Source: Kazachstania africana CBS 2517
Lineage: Eukaryota > Ascomycota > Saccharomycetes > Saccharomycetales > Saccharomycetaceae
NCBI RefSeq assembly: GCF_000304475.1
Contig: NC_018945.1
Location: 744,001-808,000, forward strand
DNA length: 64,000 bases
Direction of reading: 5' to 3'
The notes beneath the pieces are model-generated. The model made no database searches. It was not told where the DNA came from and saw nothing but the letters and a program-made list of their open reading frames with translations. The position numbers and the translations under genes are program-made. This document shows positions 30,101 through 39,918 of the stretch, piece by piece; position 1 is the first letter of the stretch; the number at the start of each line of letters is the position of its first letter.

Positions 30101-30435
30101 AGATAAATTTAGAAAAAATACCGTTCGATTCTTACATTACACTCTGTCTCAAGGTAGTTTCGGGAGGATCCAATAACCAACACTCTTTATTTGTACAGAT
30201 CAATTCGTTTCACTTGGAAATCACGTATAAATAGCACTGACACTTTCTTACAAATTTGTGGATTCACTTGATCACGTGGAAAACTCACTAGACACGAAAT
30301 TAGATCTGCGAAGAATGAATTTCACAGAAAAGGAAGGTAAGGTAACTCCAAAAAGTTTGTAATCTTATGTAATGTTCATCAACTATTATACAAATCTAAT
30401 TGTCAAAAAAAACAGGTATTGAAGATTTTTTAAAC

Positions 30436-31053
30436 ATGAGCTTTTCAATATTAGATATATCGAATGGTATTGCAGTTTCCTCACTAGGGTTATACGCTGG
30501 ATTATTAAGTTCCTCAACTCTAGTTTCCGTAATTGCGCCAATTGACGTGGTGAAAAACAGTTTGAAACATGTGTTCTGCGGTTTTGGGATTGGTGGGACC
30601 GTCTTAGCGACTGTGTCCACTGCAGCTTTCAGTTTAAGTTATTATTTATCCGGAAAGGATACATCATTATTATATGGATTATTACTAGGTCCGTTATCCG
30701 GCCTATATCTCCAACTGACTTCTGATTACACCAAGAAACTGGCAGACATTGAGGAGACAAAACATAATCTGGATGAGATTGTGGACAAGAAGAATCAGAT
30801 GAGTTCACCGGAATTAGTGGAGAAAGAGGTGACACCTAAACTACCTCCTCATCATCCAGTTATCAAAGGTGCAAACGGCGAAACTGTACAATGCCCATTT
30901 GCCAAGAGACAAGCGAATAAGAAGCTACAAAATAAGAAGATCAATTTGCCAGGTTGCGGATTCTTGTCGTCCATGAATTTCCATTTAATAGTTGCATCCA
31001 CTGCCAGTGTTGCTGCTTTTGTAACTAGTGTCTTCTTACTTTTGAAAGTTTGA
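30436..31053 (+). CDS. SCM4: Scm4/Atg33-family mitochondrial outer-membrane protein
   Basis: 205 residues. The N-terminus MSFSILDISNGIAVSSLGLY followed by AGLLSSSTLVS aligns with Atg33, where GIAVSSIGLYSGLL is the family mark. I therefore start at the ATG at 30436; the frame opens 12 codons earlier only with a TTG. Three to four hydrophobic segments are seen: about 10-30, 50-75, 80-95 and the C-terminal one (FHLIVASTASVAAFVTSVFL). A CPFAKRQANKK block precedes the last. Scm4 (YGR049W) and Atg33 (YLR356W, mitophagy) are duplicates, and this slot could hold either; the visible resemblance I can recall is to Atg33. Confidence 0.82.
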   Translation: MSFSILDISNGIAVSSLGLYAGLLSSSTLVSVIAPIDVVKNSLKHVFCGFGIGGTVLATVSTAAFSLSYYLSGKDTSLLYGLLLGPLSGLYLQLTSDYTKKLADIEETKHNLDEIVDKKNQMSSPELVEKEVTPKLPPHHPVIKGANGETVQCPFAKRQANKKLQNKKINLPGCGFLSSMNFHLIVASTASVAAFVTSVFLLLKV

Positions 31054-33046
31054 ATGTGCAAATAAAATCAGAAGATGAAAGTACGTGATAAGATACGGAG
31101 ATACGTAGAAATTTTATACGGTTTATAGTATAATGCTATATTAAAAAAACGATAATGATCCTAGTAATACAGGATATTTGCTTATTCTGCCTTCAACGAT
31201 TCTTAGTAACAAGAACGGAGAGCTCATTTTTTTATTTTTTTTTTTAACTTGACCCCGATGTCGTACGCTATTTTGTCACACTCCGAGATAAAACGTACAA
31301 TAAACAATTCCGAATTTGAAAATCTACCGAGAAATAGTGATAGTTTACTAAACGTCATCAATTAAGATTATTGGAAAGTCTAAATCGTCACCAAATCTCC
31401 AGAGTTGGCAAACTTGTTTCAGACAGATTCGTAAGCCGTTGTCTGATGACATAAGAGGGTCAGTAAAGGAAAGAATAGCATAAACTGGTCGCCCATCTTC
31501 AAGTGAAGTTTTCACAAGGAGGGAATACTCCGTCTTGGAGCTGAACAATCCAGTTAAATGAGATCCTCCCAGACATTCCTTTCGGGTAGCATGTGAAAAA
31601 TAATTTTATGGATGATTGAATGTTGAAGCTTAGAATGCAGATAAGTAATCTACGTGCTTAGTAACGTGCGCGTTCCTGTGGGTGACAAACGTACTTTATG
31701 CGGCTTGAAGAAAGAATGACGTTAGTTAATGCCGGTTTAAGATGGACACCGCACTTGATCTTCGAATAGAAGTAAGAGACAGAGACTCTTTACAGGGAGA
31801 TAAGAAAAGAAAGAGGAAGAACCTCCGATAATGGACTCCTACTTATTCTTGTTCTCGAACCGCATAACTCTGGAGCTAGCGATCTTAAAGGAGTATTGTG
31901 TACCGAAAGATCCATTGTAGAGAGGAGTCAGCCGGTTTCCTGTCTTATGTAGACTCCCGCAAGAGCATTTGCCGATAATGCACTTTGCCTCATAATCTTC
32001 CCCGCCATCATTACGAGGCACAAGTCATTTGGGTAAGTCGAGAATGTCCATAACTTTGATTTCCAATTATACTTTTCTTTGTGGTGACGTCGCTGTTACA
32101 TGTCGTTTTTCTTTGAGGGTTGAAAGATTTACTCTCGACCCGCTTCCACGTATTTCCAAGGAGAAGCTCCATGTTCCAGAACGTTTTCGACCACGAAAAT
32201 CGGCGACTCAAGGAAACGTTGGGTTACCCCCTCTCCGTCCCCTCTCCAGCCAGCTGAGGGTTAGAATGGGCCATTGGGAACAGATCTGGTAAAAGGGCTT
32301 GTGGCATGAAGGTCCGGCAGGAAAGACACAAGTAGCTGTAGGCAAGACGTAGAGGGGTCCATTGAAAGCAATAGGGCGAATTTCACTAAAGAGCTGTTCA
32401 AGATGAACCTTTATAATGACCTCCCAACTTGCACACTCAGGGAAACATTTTTTACACTTTTCTCGGCCACACTTCCTGTTTTCTTCGAAGTTTTAACTCC
32501 AGTTGTTAAGTCCGTAATACTGAACTTGTTCACTATTACTGAATTTCATTGATGCAATGTTGACAGCTTACGTAACGGGCAAAATCCGTGTGAATACTCG
32601 ATGAGGTGAATTGAAACTTAGTTCTCGAGAATTTTTTTGGTCCATGATTTTCTCTTCTTGAGGTTTGATGTGCGCGTAATTTTAGTATTATTCGGATTGC
32701 ATACAATGAATAATAATAAAATTTATACCGGACCATTATTGTCCTCATTCTTCAATAATCAGAGGCATTAATGGATTGCCTAATATTTCCAATATATAAA
32801 GATGCTTATGTTTCCTCGAGAAGATTTATACCAGATCAGATCTTGCCTCTCTTTCTTGACTGTGTTAAATTCTCCTATAATTCAGGATATTCAGGATCGC
32901 ATAAATTTGGAACTTGATTAGTGTTCATGTGTGATTATTGACAGTATTCATTGGTTTACTTCGTCTTAGTGAGTTGATATATTGATCTAACTCATTTCTT
33001 TCCCAGCAAAATAACAAAACTACTATTTTATTTACAAAGATAAACA
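31054..33046. other. 2-kb interval between SCM4/ATG33 and FMP48
   Basis: Several short open frames on both strands, the best without ATG starts or family features (for example 31348-31548 minus and 31839-32021 minus). The middle part (about 31600-32350) has higher GC than its surroundings. No RNA gene was recognised. It may be FMP48 promoter plus relic sequence. Confidence 0.4.
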
Positions 33047-34201
33047 ATGTACAGTAAGTTGACTAAAATTCAATCCGGTTCATTTTCCACTGTTTATAAA
33101 GCTTGGTCATCAACCCTCGAACAATATGTGGCTTTGAAAGTCATACCGAAGAAGAAATATTCTTCTGAAGGCATGGACAATGAATACAAAATTATGAAAT
33201 TGCTGGGTCGTAATCATCCCAATATTTGCTCCATGTTAGATTTTTATGAAGACGATTCATATTATGTCGTGGTTTTAGAATATTGTGAATGTGGCGATCT
33301 CTATGATTTCTTAGATATTGCTAAGAAACAAGGTGATCCATACTCTCCAGCACTAATTCAATTAGATTTTAGAAATTTGATTAATCAGCTGTTTTCTGCT
33401 ATAAACTATGCTCATTCTTTAGGTATTGCCCACAGAGATATTAAACCTGAAAATATCCTATTGACTAAAGACGGTAATATTAAATTAGCTGATTGGGGTC
33501 ATGCTACTACAGATGCTAAATCAAAAGAATATCATATCGGTACAGATAACTACCGTGGCCCAGAAACTTTCAACGGAACAGAAAGTTATGATACAATCAA
33601 GTCAGATTATTGGTCAATAGGTGTCACTATGCTATATTTAATCTTTGGCCAATGTCCATTCAAGTGTGCTGCTTTTTCAAATGGTGATGTCAGTGAAACT
33701 GAAATCTTAGGTGGTAACGATAGAGTATATCCAAGATGCAATAATTTCACAAACTTTTTAGAAAATCCACATGGATTCGTATTCACATCCTACTTGGCTC
33801 CAAGTATCAGCATTATCGAAAATAATGACTACAAATGGTCTGGGAACGGCAAACCTGCATTATATGTATGGCAAGATCTAGTCGACATCTATGATGTATC
33901 ACAATTATGCAGGATCATAGTGGATACGCTGATGCCCATTGATCCCGAAGATAGGTCAATGGTACACGCATTCGATTTGTTTGCTAGCGTTTGGTCAAAG
34001 AGCAACCAAGAACAAAATGTTACAAAACAATACGAGAATAATTATACTCATCTAAGCTTGAAAAATGAAAGTGCTGGCACTAAAGATTATCCACCTGCTG
34101 TATGCGGGCTTGAACAACATGAAAATGCTAGCCCGTTAACTGGTTCCACACCTATAGAAAAACAGTACAATTTACTGGAAAGCAGAATAGCTTATTCATA
34201 G
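33047..34201 (+). CDS. FMP48: Fmp48 protein kinase (mitochondrial)
   Basis: Ser/Thr kinase orthologous to YGR052W, found in mitochondria in S. cerevisiae. 384 residues. Gly-rich loop QSGSFSTVY, catalytic Lys in VALKVIPKKK, catalytic loop HRDIKPENILL, metal site written LADWGHA (DWG instead of DFG), and the APE-equivalent PETFNGTESYD. A long insert follows the subdomain with WSIGVTMLYLIFG. The C-terminal 80 residues are Asn/Ser-rich. It stands just before MCO32 as YGR052W and YGR053C do. Confidence 0.9.
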   Translation: MYSKLTKIQSGSFSTVYKAWSSTLEQYVALKVIPKKKYSSEGMDNEYKIMKLLGRNHPNICSMLDFYEDDSYYVVVLEYCECGDLYDFLDIAKKQGDPYSPALIQLDFRNLINQLFSAINYAHSLGIAHRDIKPENILLTKDGNIKLADWGHATTDAKSKEYHIGTDNYRGPETFNGTESYDTIKSDYWSIGVTMLYLIFGQCPFKCAAFSNGDVSETEILGGNDRVYPRCNNFTNFLENPHGFVFTSYLAPSISIIENNDYKWSGNGKPALYVWQDLVDIYDVSQLCRIIVDTLMPIDPEDRSMVHAFDLFASVWSKSNQEQNVTKQYENNYTHLSLKNESAGTKDYPPAVCGLEQHENASPLTGSTPIEKQYNLLESRIAYS

Positions 34202-34360
34202 CGAACAAGTCAAAGAAAGTTTTACAAGATACTTTTTGTATATTTAGGTAATATTCACTCTTTTGCATTTCCAACAACAAAATGCTGGGACTTTTTTTTA
34301 TATCTATATATTCTTTTAACAGTAATAATTTAACCTTTCCTCATATTATTTCCCTTTTTA

Positions 34361-35104
34361 TCAACAAGCTAAGGCATTCTTCTCATTTGTGACACTTTTC
34401 TTTGAAAAATCAATCAGCTCAATATTATCAATCGTGTGCACCGCGATTCTCGAACTGTCATCATTAAGCTCAAATATGAATACACCACTTAGTAACCTGG
34501 TGACGTTTTTATCTTCAGTAGAAAGAAAATCATTTCTCGTACCCCAGTTCTGGTTGGCTGCCGGATGAATGACATAATCAAGCAACTTACGTGAATGATG
34601 TGACCAACCTTCATCCAATTTTGCTGAATTCAATGGCAATAGGTGGGAACAACTGAGATTAGGTGCACAAGTTCTCCATTTTATTATCAATTTATCGTTT
34701 TCCGTTAAAAACTTGTACTCTTTTGAGGGGAGGGTTCTGATATTGTGACCTTGGTAACTCTTGACTGACATAACATGAAGAAAATAGTCTTTAAACTGCT
34801 TTTGATGCCCATTTGAAAGGACAAATTTTTCTATTATCAATCTTATTGCATTCATAGAGGCTGAATATTTTGTGCTGCCTTTTATTGTCGGGAGATAAGG
34901 AAAGATGGTGGGGAATAACCTCAGTTGTATATCAGCATCGAGGTATTTCTTGCATAGGTTCCCCTGTAAAAGGTTTGGTACACCTTTATTAGTTAGATAT
35001 TTGGTAATTTCCCCCAAATTTGCAGTTTTATATTGTAAGGAGTTCCTATCAACATAGCATCTCTTAAATTTCAAGCACTGTACAGAGGGTTTAAGTGTAT
35101 GCAT
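34361..35104 (-). CDS. MCO32: Mco32-like mitochondrial protein (YGR053C)
   Basis: Orthologue of YGR053C, a mitochondrial protein of unknown role. 247 residues from the ATG at 35104; the frame continues upstream for 19 codons but only to a GTG. The N-terminus is basic (MHTLKPSVQCLKFKRCYVDR), as for a presequence. The C-terminal domain includes TCAPNLSCSHLLPL and RLLSGVFIFELNDDSSRIAVHTIDN in two pieces, with the latter common to this family. Assignment is mostly by position between FMP48 and RSC1 plus this tail. Confidence 0.75.
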   Translation of the reverse strand: MHTLKPSVQCLKFKRCYVDRNSLQYKTANLGEITKYLTNKGVPNLLQGNLCKKYLDADIQLRLFPTIFPYLPTIKGSTKYSASMNAIRLIIEKFVLSNGHQKQFKDYFLHVMSVKSYQGHNIRTLPSKEYKFLTENDKLIIKWRTCAPNLSCSHLLPLNSAKLDEGWSHHSRKLLDYVIHPAANQNWGTRNDFLSTEDKNVTRLLSGVFIFELNDDSSRIAVHTIDNIELIDFSKKSVTNEKNALAC

Positions 35105-35930
35105 AAGAAGAATCCTTGGTTGAATATTCCTTCTAGTATACGTTAAAATACCATAAAACACTGTAACACAATTGCTGGGTAGCCTTATGTATAAAACCTG
35201 AATGATTAAAGCATGGAATGGATTTGCTTGAATGCCTTACACTCACCCGTGAAATACGTACACTCTATCACTGATGCAATCCCGTAGTTCTCGTTCTCAG
35301 ATATTAGTCTCAATTGGAATAAGTATTCACACCAGACAGGATCATTAGAACTATATTTTCATTCGAAGTAATCGTCTATAATTGAGAGTTTCCGGAGAGT
35401 CCCGGACGGGATTTGAACGGCAGAACGAAAACTGTCTGGGAGCAACCGGGACACGACCGGACAAAAGCACGCCAGATTGTGAGCTATCTTCCAGCCAAAG
35501 TGCAATCTGTAGTGTTAATTTAGCGTTGTCGACACCACTAACAACCCCTCATGAACCGTCCTAAAAGAGCAGTTGCAACTAGTACAGCTTGTACCATCGT
35601 ATTTGCCTCGCGATGGCGCCCAATCACAAATTGCAGTCCATACAACCATCTGGTACCGTTCCACTCAACGCCATTTCCAAAAGTTATTCCATTGCTTGAG
35701 TACCACACATTACCAATGCAATGGGCGTATAAGGTATGCTGCTTTGAACTATTTGCTATCTGGCAGTTTTTAGCGTTAAAGTGACATTTAATGTCTTTTC
35801 GCGTTAAAAAAATTTCGTTGTAGATGGCAAAATTTCAGAAAAAGTTGATGTTTATAACAACATCAATAGAATATAGAAGCTGTTTATTTGAGAGTGAATA
35901 GACGAGTTTTGAAGCGAAGAGTTACTGAAG
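35105..35930. promoter_or_regulatory. MCO32/RSC1 divergent interval
   Basis: Four CCGG motifs lie within 70 bp (35392, 35402, 35446, 35457) in otherwise AT-rich DNA, two of them in the near-palindrome TCCGGAGAGTCCCGGA. This is a candidate binding cluster for a Zn2Cys6-type factor. The remainder shows nothing I recognise. Confidence 0.35.
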
Positions 35931-38528
35931 ATGTCTCAAATGAGAGAGGTTGGAGACCGGAAAAAGCTGGAAAAGCTTTTGAGAGTTTTTTATAAGGAAG
36001 TTTTCACCTTAAAAGATGAAACTAATGCATTTAATATTCATCCAATCTTCAACACGTTACCATCAAAGAAAGACTATCCAGATTACTACGCTGTGATTAG
36101 GACTCCTGTCTCTTTGAATACTTTGAAGAAAAGAGTCCCACATTACACGAAACCACAGGAGTTTTTGAATGATATCGTTCAAATTGGATGGAATGCTATT
36201 ACTTATAACACGAAAGGTTCTGTTATTTATCAATATGCTACTGTCTTAAACAAATATGTGAAAGAGCAAATGTATCCAAGGTTAAGAAAGGAGTACCCTT
36301 TTGTCAGATATCCGTATTTGGGTAAGTTACCAGATGAAGCAGATGAAAAAGAACAATTGGCGTTTGTAGAGAAGGAAAGATTGGAAGATGAAAAAAATGG
36401 TATAGTATCAACTAAAACAGAACTTAACCAAAAGGAAAATACGGTGGTGGAAGAAACTGACCAGGATGACGAAGAATATCTAGAGTTTAAGAAACCAACT
36501 ATGAGATTAAGAACAAATAGAAAGATTTCTTCGTATCAGGAAAGCCACTCCCCAAGTTACAATCCAATATCGTCACCACAAATTTCTTCAAAAGCTGTAC
36601 AACACAAGGCTCACGTAAGACGCGGTAGACCACCTACTATCGATTTACCATATTTACAAAGAATCAAGAATATTCTCAAAAATTTCAAAAGAGAATATGA
36701 CCAGGATACCGGTGATCTTTTGACCGCTTCTGTTGAAAAATTGCCACCAGATATGTCAAACGTTGTTCCAAATCCAGTTTCAATGGATGATATTAGGAAA
36801 AAGACCAAGACCCGTAAATATAAAGATTTTAGTTCTTTCCAAAATGAGTTCAATTTAATGCTCACAAACTTCAAACTCTATTACCGTAGTGATCTTGATG
36901 AATTGAAAATAATCAATAAATTAGAAAAAGTGTTCAATATTTTTGTACGAAACGAATTATCCAGACCAGATGAGTTTTATGTTCCTGAAGGTGATTTAAG
37001 ATACCCATTAGATTCAATTGTAGCTTGTGGTTTAAGTTTCAAGATCGGTGATTGGGTGTTGTTGAATAATCCGAATGATGCAAAGAAGCCAATAGTGGGT
37101 CAAGTTTTTAAACTCTGGAAAACTTCCGATGGTGGACAATGGCTGAATGCATGTTGGTATTTTAGACCAGAACAAACCGTCCACAGGGTAGATAGATTAT
37201 TTTATAAAAATGAAGTGATGAAAACAGGTCAATATAGAGATCATCCCATTGAGGATATTGTAGGAAAATGTTACGTTATCCATTTCACTAGATTTCAGAG
37301 AGGTGATCCAGATATCAATTTAGAGGGGCCTTTATTTGTATGTGAGTTCCGTTACAACGAAAATGATAAGGTCTTCAATAAAATTAGAACGTGGAAAGCC
37401 TGTTTACCCGAGGAGTTGCGTTATGTCGATGAACAAACCATTCCAGTCCCTGGAAGAAAATTTTTCAAATATCCGTCACCAATCAGACATCTTTTACCAT
37501 CAAATGCATCCGTTGATGATCGACTTCCAGAACCTACGAAGGGTGCGCCAAACGCTCCTCCTTTAGTTGGTGCTGTGTACGTCCGACCAATGTTAGATCG
37601 TGATGATCTTGGTGAATACATGACATCTACAGACTGTCCTCGTTATATTATCAGACCAGGTGATCCTCCTGAGGAAGGAAAAATTGATTATGAATCAGGG
37701 ACAGTTGTAACTAACTATGCAACAACTAATGCTTTACCTAGAACGAACAATCATTCAACCGTAAGACTACCGTCACTAAGACAAAGCAGAACAAGTACTG
37801 CAATGAATTCTGGAAGAAACACTCCAGATCAGGGATATCCCTTACTCAGTACGAATAATTATGGAGATACTCCTGGCGGATTGACTGTTCAACGCTTGAC
37901 ACAATTACAATTTCAAAGGCTACAACAAAAGCAACAGCAAGAACAACAGAAAAAATTACAAGCTAACAACAATTACAGACTAACCAATGTGGTCAGTAAC
38001 CTGAATGCACAAGCTTCCAGAAGTAGCATGTTTCAAGTTGTTGTTGATTCACCAAGCAGCTACATACTTCCCATCTCAATTACTAAAAATGTCGATGTTC
38101 TGCAACGAAGCGACTATGGCAGTCAATCTAGAAGAAGTCATGAACATGGCTCAGTCTCAGATCAAATATTAACTAGGAAAAGAATAAAAAAAGAGGTACT
38201 GTGGTTCAAAGGTGCCAGTATTAGCATCGAAGAAAACTTATTGAATTTAGGTTCTGAATATTTTGACGTCCCATTAAATAAATGGTTTCAAAATACCAAA
38301 AAGAGAAAACTTGAATTTGAAGAAATTGAGGAAGTTTTAGAGACACCAAGCCAAAAAAATGAATCAAATAACTTTGAGGGCGATGACAATATCAGTCATA
38401 AAGATAATGATTTACATCTAGACCATGAACACGATAATGAAAAAAATTACATTCCTGGAACATTTGTATTGGGGCTAAGACCTTCTGCGAAGTTCATGGC
38501 TCATAAATTGAAACCAACCTCAATTTAG
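35931..38528 (+). CDS. RSC1: Rsc1/Rsc2, RSC chromatin-remodelling subunit
   Basis: Subunit of the RSC remodeller. 865 residues (S. cerevisiae Rsc1 928, Rsc2 889). Domain order is as in the family. Bromodomain 1 (about 10-115, with IFNTLPSKKDYPDYY) is followed by an acidic linker, an AT-hook RRGRPP (about 228) and bromodomain 2 (about 245-345, with VPNPVSMDDIRKK). The BAH domain (about 365-500, with IGDWVLLNNPND and RPEQTVHRVDRLFYKNEV) comes next, then a Gln-rich stretch (about 660-690) and a conserved C-terminus. RSC1 (YGR056W) and RSC2 (YLR357W) are duplicates, so the symbol follows the block. Confidence 0.93.
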   Translation: MSQMREVGDRKKLEKLLRVFYKEVFTLKDETNAFNIHPIFNTLPSKKDYPDYYAVIRTPVSLNTLKKRVPHYTKPQEFLNDIVQIGWNAITYNTKGSVIYQYATVLNKYVKEQMYPRLRKEYPFVRYPYLGKLPDEADEKEQLAFVEKERLEDEKNGIVSTKTELNQKENTVVEETDQDDEEYLEFKKPTMRLRTNRKISSYQESHSPSYNPISSPQISSKAVQHKAHVRRGRPPTIDLPYLQRIKNILKNFKREYDQDTGDLLTASVEKLPPDMSNVVPNPVSMDDIRKKTKTRKYKDFSSFQNEFNLMLTNFKLYYRSDLDELKIINKLEKVFNIFVRNELSRPDEFYVPEGDLRYPLDSIVACGLSFKIGDWVLLNNPNDAKKPIVGQVFKLWKTSDGGQWLNACWYFRPEQTVHRVDRLFYKNEVMKTGQYRDHPIEDIVGKCYVIHFTRFQRGDPDINLEGPLFVCEFRYNENDKVFNKIRTWKACLPEELRYVDEQTIPVPGRKFFKYPSPIRHLLPSNASVDDRLPEPTKGAPNAPPLVGAVYVRPMLDRDDLGEYMTSTDCPRYIIRPGDPPEEGKIDYESGTVVTNYATTNALPRTNNHSTVRLPSLRQSRTSTAMNSGRNTPDQGYPLLSTNNYGDTPGGLTVQRLTQLQFQRLQQKQQQEQQKKLQANNNYRLTNVVSNLNAQASRSSMFQVVVDSPSSYILPISITKNVDVLQRSDYGSQSRRSHEHGSVSDQILTRKRIKKEVLWFKGASISIEENLLNLGSEYFDVPLNKWFQNTKKRKLEFEEIEEVLETPSQKNESNNFEGDDNISHKDNDLHLDHEHDNEKNYIPGTFVLGLRPSAKFMAHKLKPTSI

Positions 38529-38646
38529 ATAGTAAACACGGGAATATATATTTTATGTAATTAAATAAATTGTAGTATTAAGTTTTAGAATATTATCAAG
38601 TCTTTCACGGGAAATAGGAAAAGAGAAACACAAAAGGAATACAGCT

Positions 38647-39378
38647 CTAGTCTCGACGGCTAGTCAGTGAACTTAATAAATATGAGTTCCATTTATGCAT
38701 TCGTATGAATAGAGACTTATCATTCGTCAAATCAGCTAGACTTCTCCCAAATTTTGATTTGTTTGATCTCAAGTAATTTCCAACAATTGGCGTGAAACTG
38801 CTACTATTCGTGTCATCTTTATGATTACTGGAAATAGTCTTATCATGACTTTGCTTAATAAAATCAATCATCTTATGAAACCCACTAATGATGAAATCCC
38901 AATGTTTCGATAATATTGACATGGCTTTCTCATTATCGCTGCTATCAATAGAAAGAATAAAGCAGTATCTCCTTTCATTGCCTCTTGCATTTTCATCGTA
39001 CAGTTTGAACCCCATAACTAAATTTAAACCTCTCATAGAATCGAAGAATACGAACGATGAAGTGTCATAAACCATAGTCTCCTCTGAAAAGCACTTCTTA
39101 ATAATAGAATTCAATAGCTGATATCTAACAGTGGAATACTGGGTAGTCACATAGGCTCTGTTATTTATGATGGACCGCATCGATCTTACATCATTCACAC
39201 CATCATTTGGGAACTCCAGAAGACAAGAAGCACAAAAAGAATCTGTCGGATAGTTTGGTGCCAACAATGTATCACCTTTTGAATTTTCGTCCTTATCTTC
39301 GTTGGACTGTGTCACCAAGATAGAAATAGGTCCGTGCTTGTCACAGAAATGTGCCAAAGAAATCGTAATGGGGATCAT
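38647..39378 (-). CDS. LST7: Lst7, folliculin-like TORC1 regulator
   Basis: Vacuolar GAP partner of Lst4, counterpart of the folliculin longin domain. 243 residues (S. cerevisiae 242). The N-terminus MIPITISLAHFCDKHGPISILVTQ is typical of folliculin proteins (split: MIPITISLAHF, CDKHGPISILVTQ). It is followed by SFCASCLLEFPND, the small Cys block, and by ITTQ-like YVTTQYSTVRYQLLNSIIKKC and YCFILSIDSSD. It is divergent from PEF1, as YGR057C and YGR058W are. Confidence 0.92.
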   Translation of the reverse strand: MIPITISLAHFCDKHGPISILVTQSNEDKDENSKGDTLLAPNYPTDSFCASCLLEFPNDGVNDVRSMRSIINNRAYVTTQYSTVRYQLLNSIIKKCFSEETMVYDTSSFVFFDSMRGLNLVMGFKLYDENARGNERRYCFILSIDSSDNEKAMSILSKHWDFIISGFHKMIDFIKQSHDKTISSNHKDDTNSSSFTPIVGNYLRSNKSKFGRSLADLTNDKSLFIRMHKWNSYLLSSLTSRRD

Positions 39379-39527
39379 TATTCCCTAATGATATACCTTA
39401 TTACCAGCACACACGTTATCTCAAAGAGGTTTTCACTTGTAAGACTTTATTGCTACAATTGCTTACAGCTTATCGAAAGTATTCATTCGATGGGCTTGGC
39501 GACTTTTTTTGAACGGAAAATCATTTT

Positions 39528-39595
39528 AACCCTAGGGTTAGGAGACGGAAAAACTAGGGTCGCAGCCGGAATAAATGTTGTGCAATTTAGGGTTA
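39528..39595. promoter_or_regulatory. Tbf1-type TTAGGG sites in the LST7/PEF1 promoter
   Basis: AACCCTAGGGTTA at 39528-39540 is a palindrome holding two overlapping CCCTA/TAGGG cores, and TTAGGGTTA lies at 39587-39595. These fit the Tbf1 core (CCCTAA or TTAGGG). They sit between the divergent LST7 and PEF1 starts (150-390 bp from each). Nothing else is recognised in 39379-39918. Confidence 0.5.
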
Positions 39596-39918
39596 AAATC
39601 ACATCTAATTGAGCCCCAAATTATATGTAAAGACTAAGCAACATATAACTGAATAGTTCAACATCTTCCATATATGGCGTTATTGGCTACGCTCTCACTG
39701 ATCTCAGGTTTACAGCTTATGGCTATACTATGATTATCACATCAAATATTTGACATCGAGCCGAAACGAAAAATTTAGTTAACGAGTTCCTCTAAATATA
39801 GAAAAGACGATCTACACGTTTCCTAATTAGATCGGGACTAGTTTGAATCATCAATAAGCAACTCTACACGCCGCTATCAAAGACTCTCGGTTCTTTATAT
39901 CAAACGTTTTACAGCAAT

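Larger units (their letters stand above)
26512..30435. other. Gene-poor 3.9-kb stretch between RME1 and SCM4/ATG33
   Basis: No convincing gene. In S. cerevisiae TAM41, TFC4 and UFD1 lie in this interval; none is recognisable here, presumably because they stayed in the sister block. The longest open frame (28618-28962, 114 residues) and another at 28842-29033 in a shifted frame show no family features I know. The RME1-proximal part holds candidate regulatory sites listed separately. I saw no snoRNA boxes or tRNA. Confidence 0.5.

Noticed and set aside
31300..31330. TTCCGAATTTGAAAA resembling the core of a point-centromere CDEIII
   Set aside because: The left half does not fit, the 80 bp beside it is not AT-rich enough for CDEII, and no CDEI is in place.
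31839..32021. 60-codon minus-strand frame with a CIIGKCSCG segment
   Set aside because: Begins with GTG, has no ATG near the start and no known family match; too short to support.
32681..32720. Reverse-strand CCGAATAATACTAAAA resembling CDEIII
   Set aside because: Only half the consensus fits and no AT-rich CDEII or CDEI follows. The S. cerevisiae centromere is also not at this gene order.
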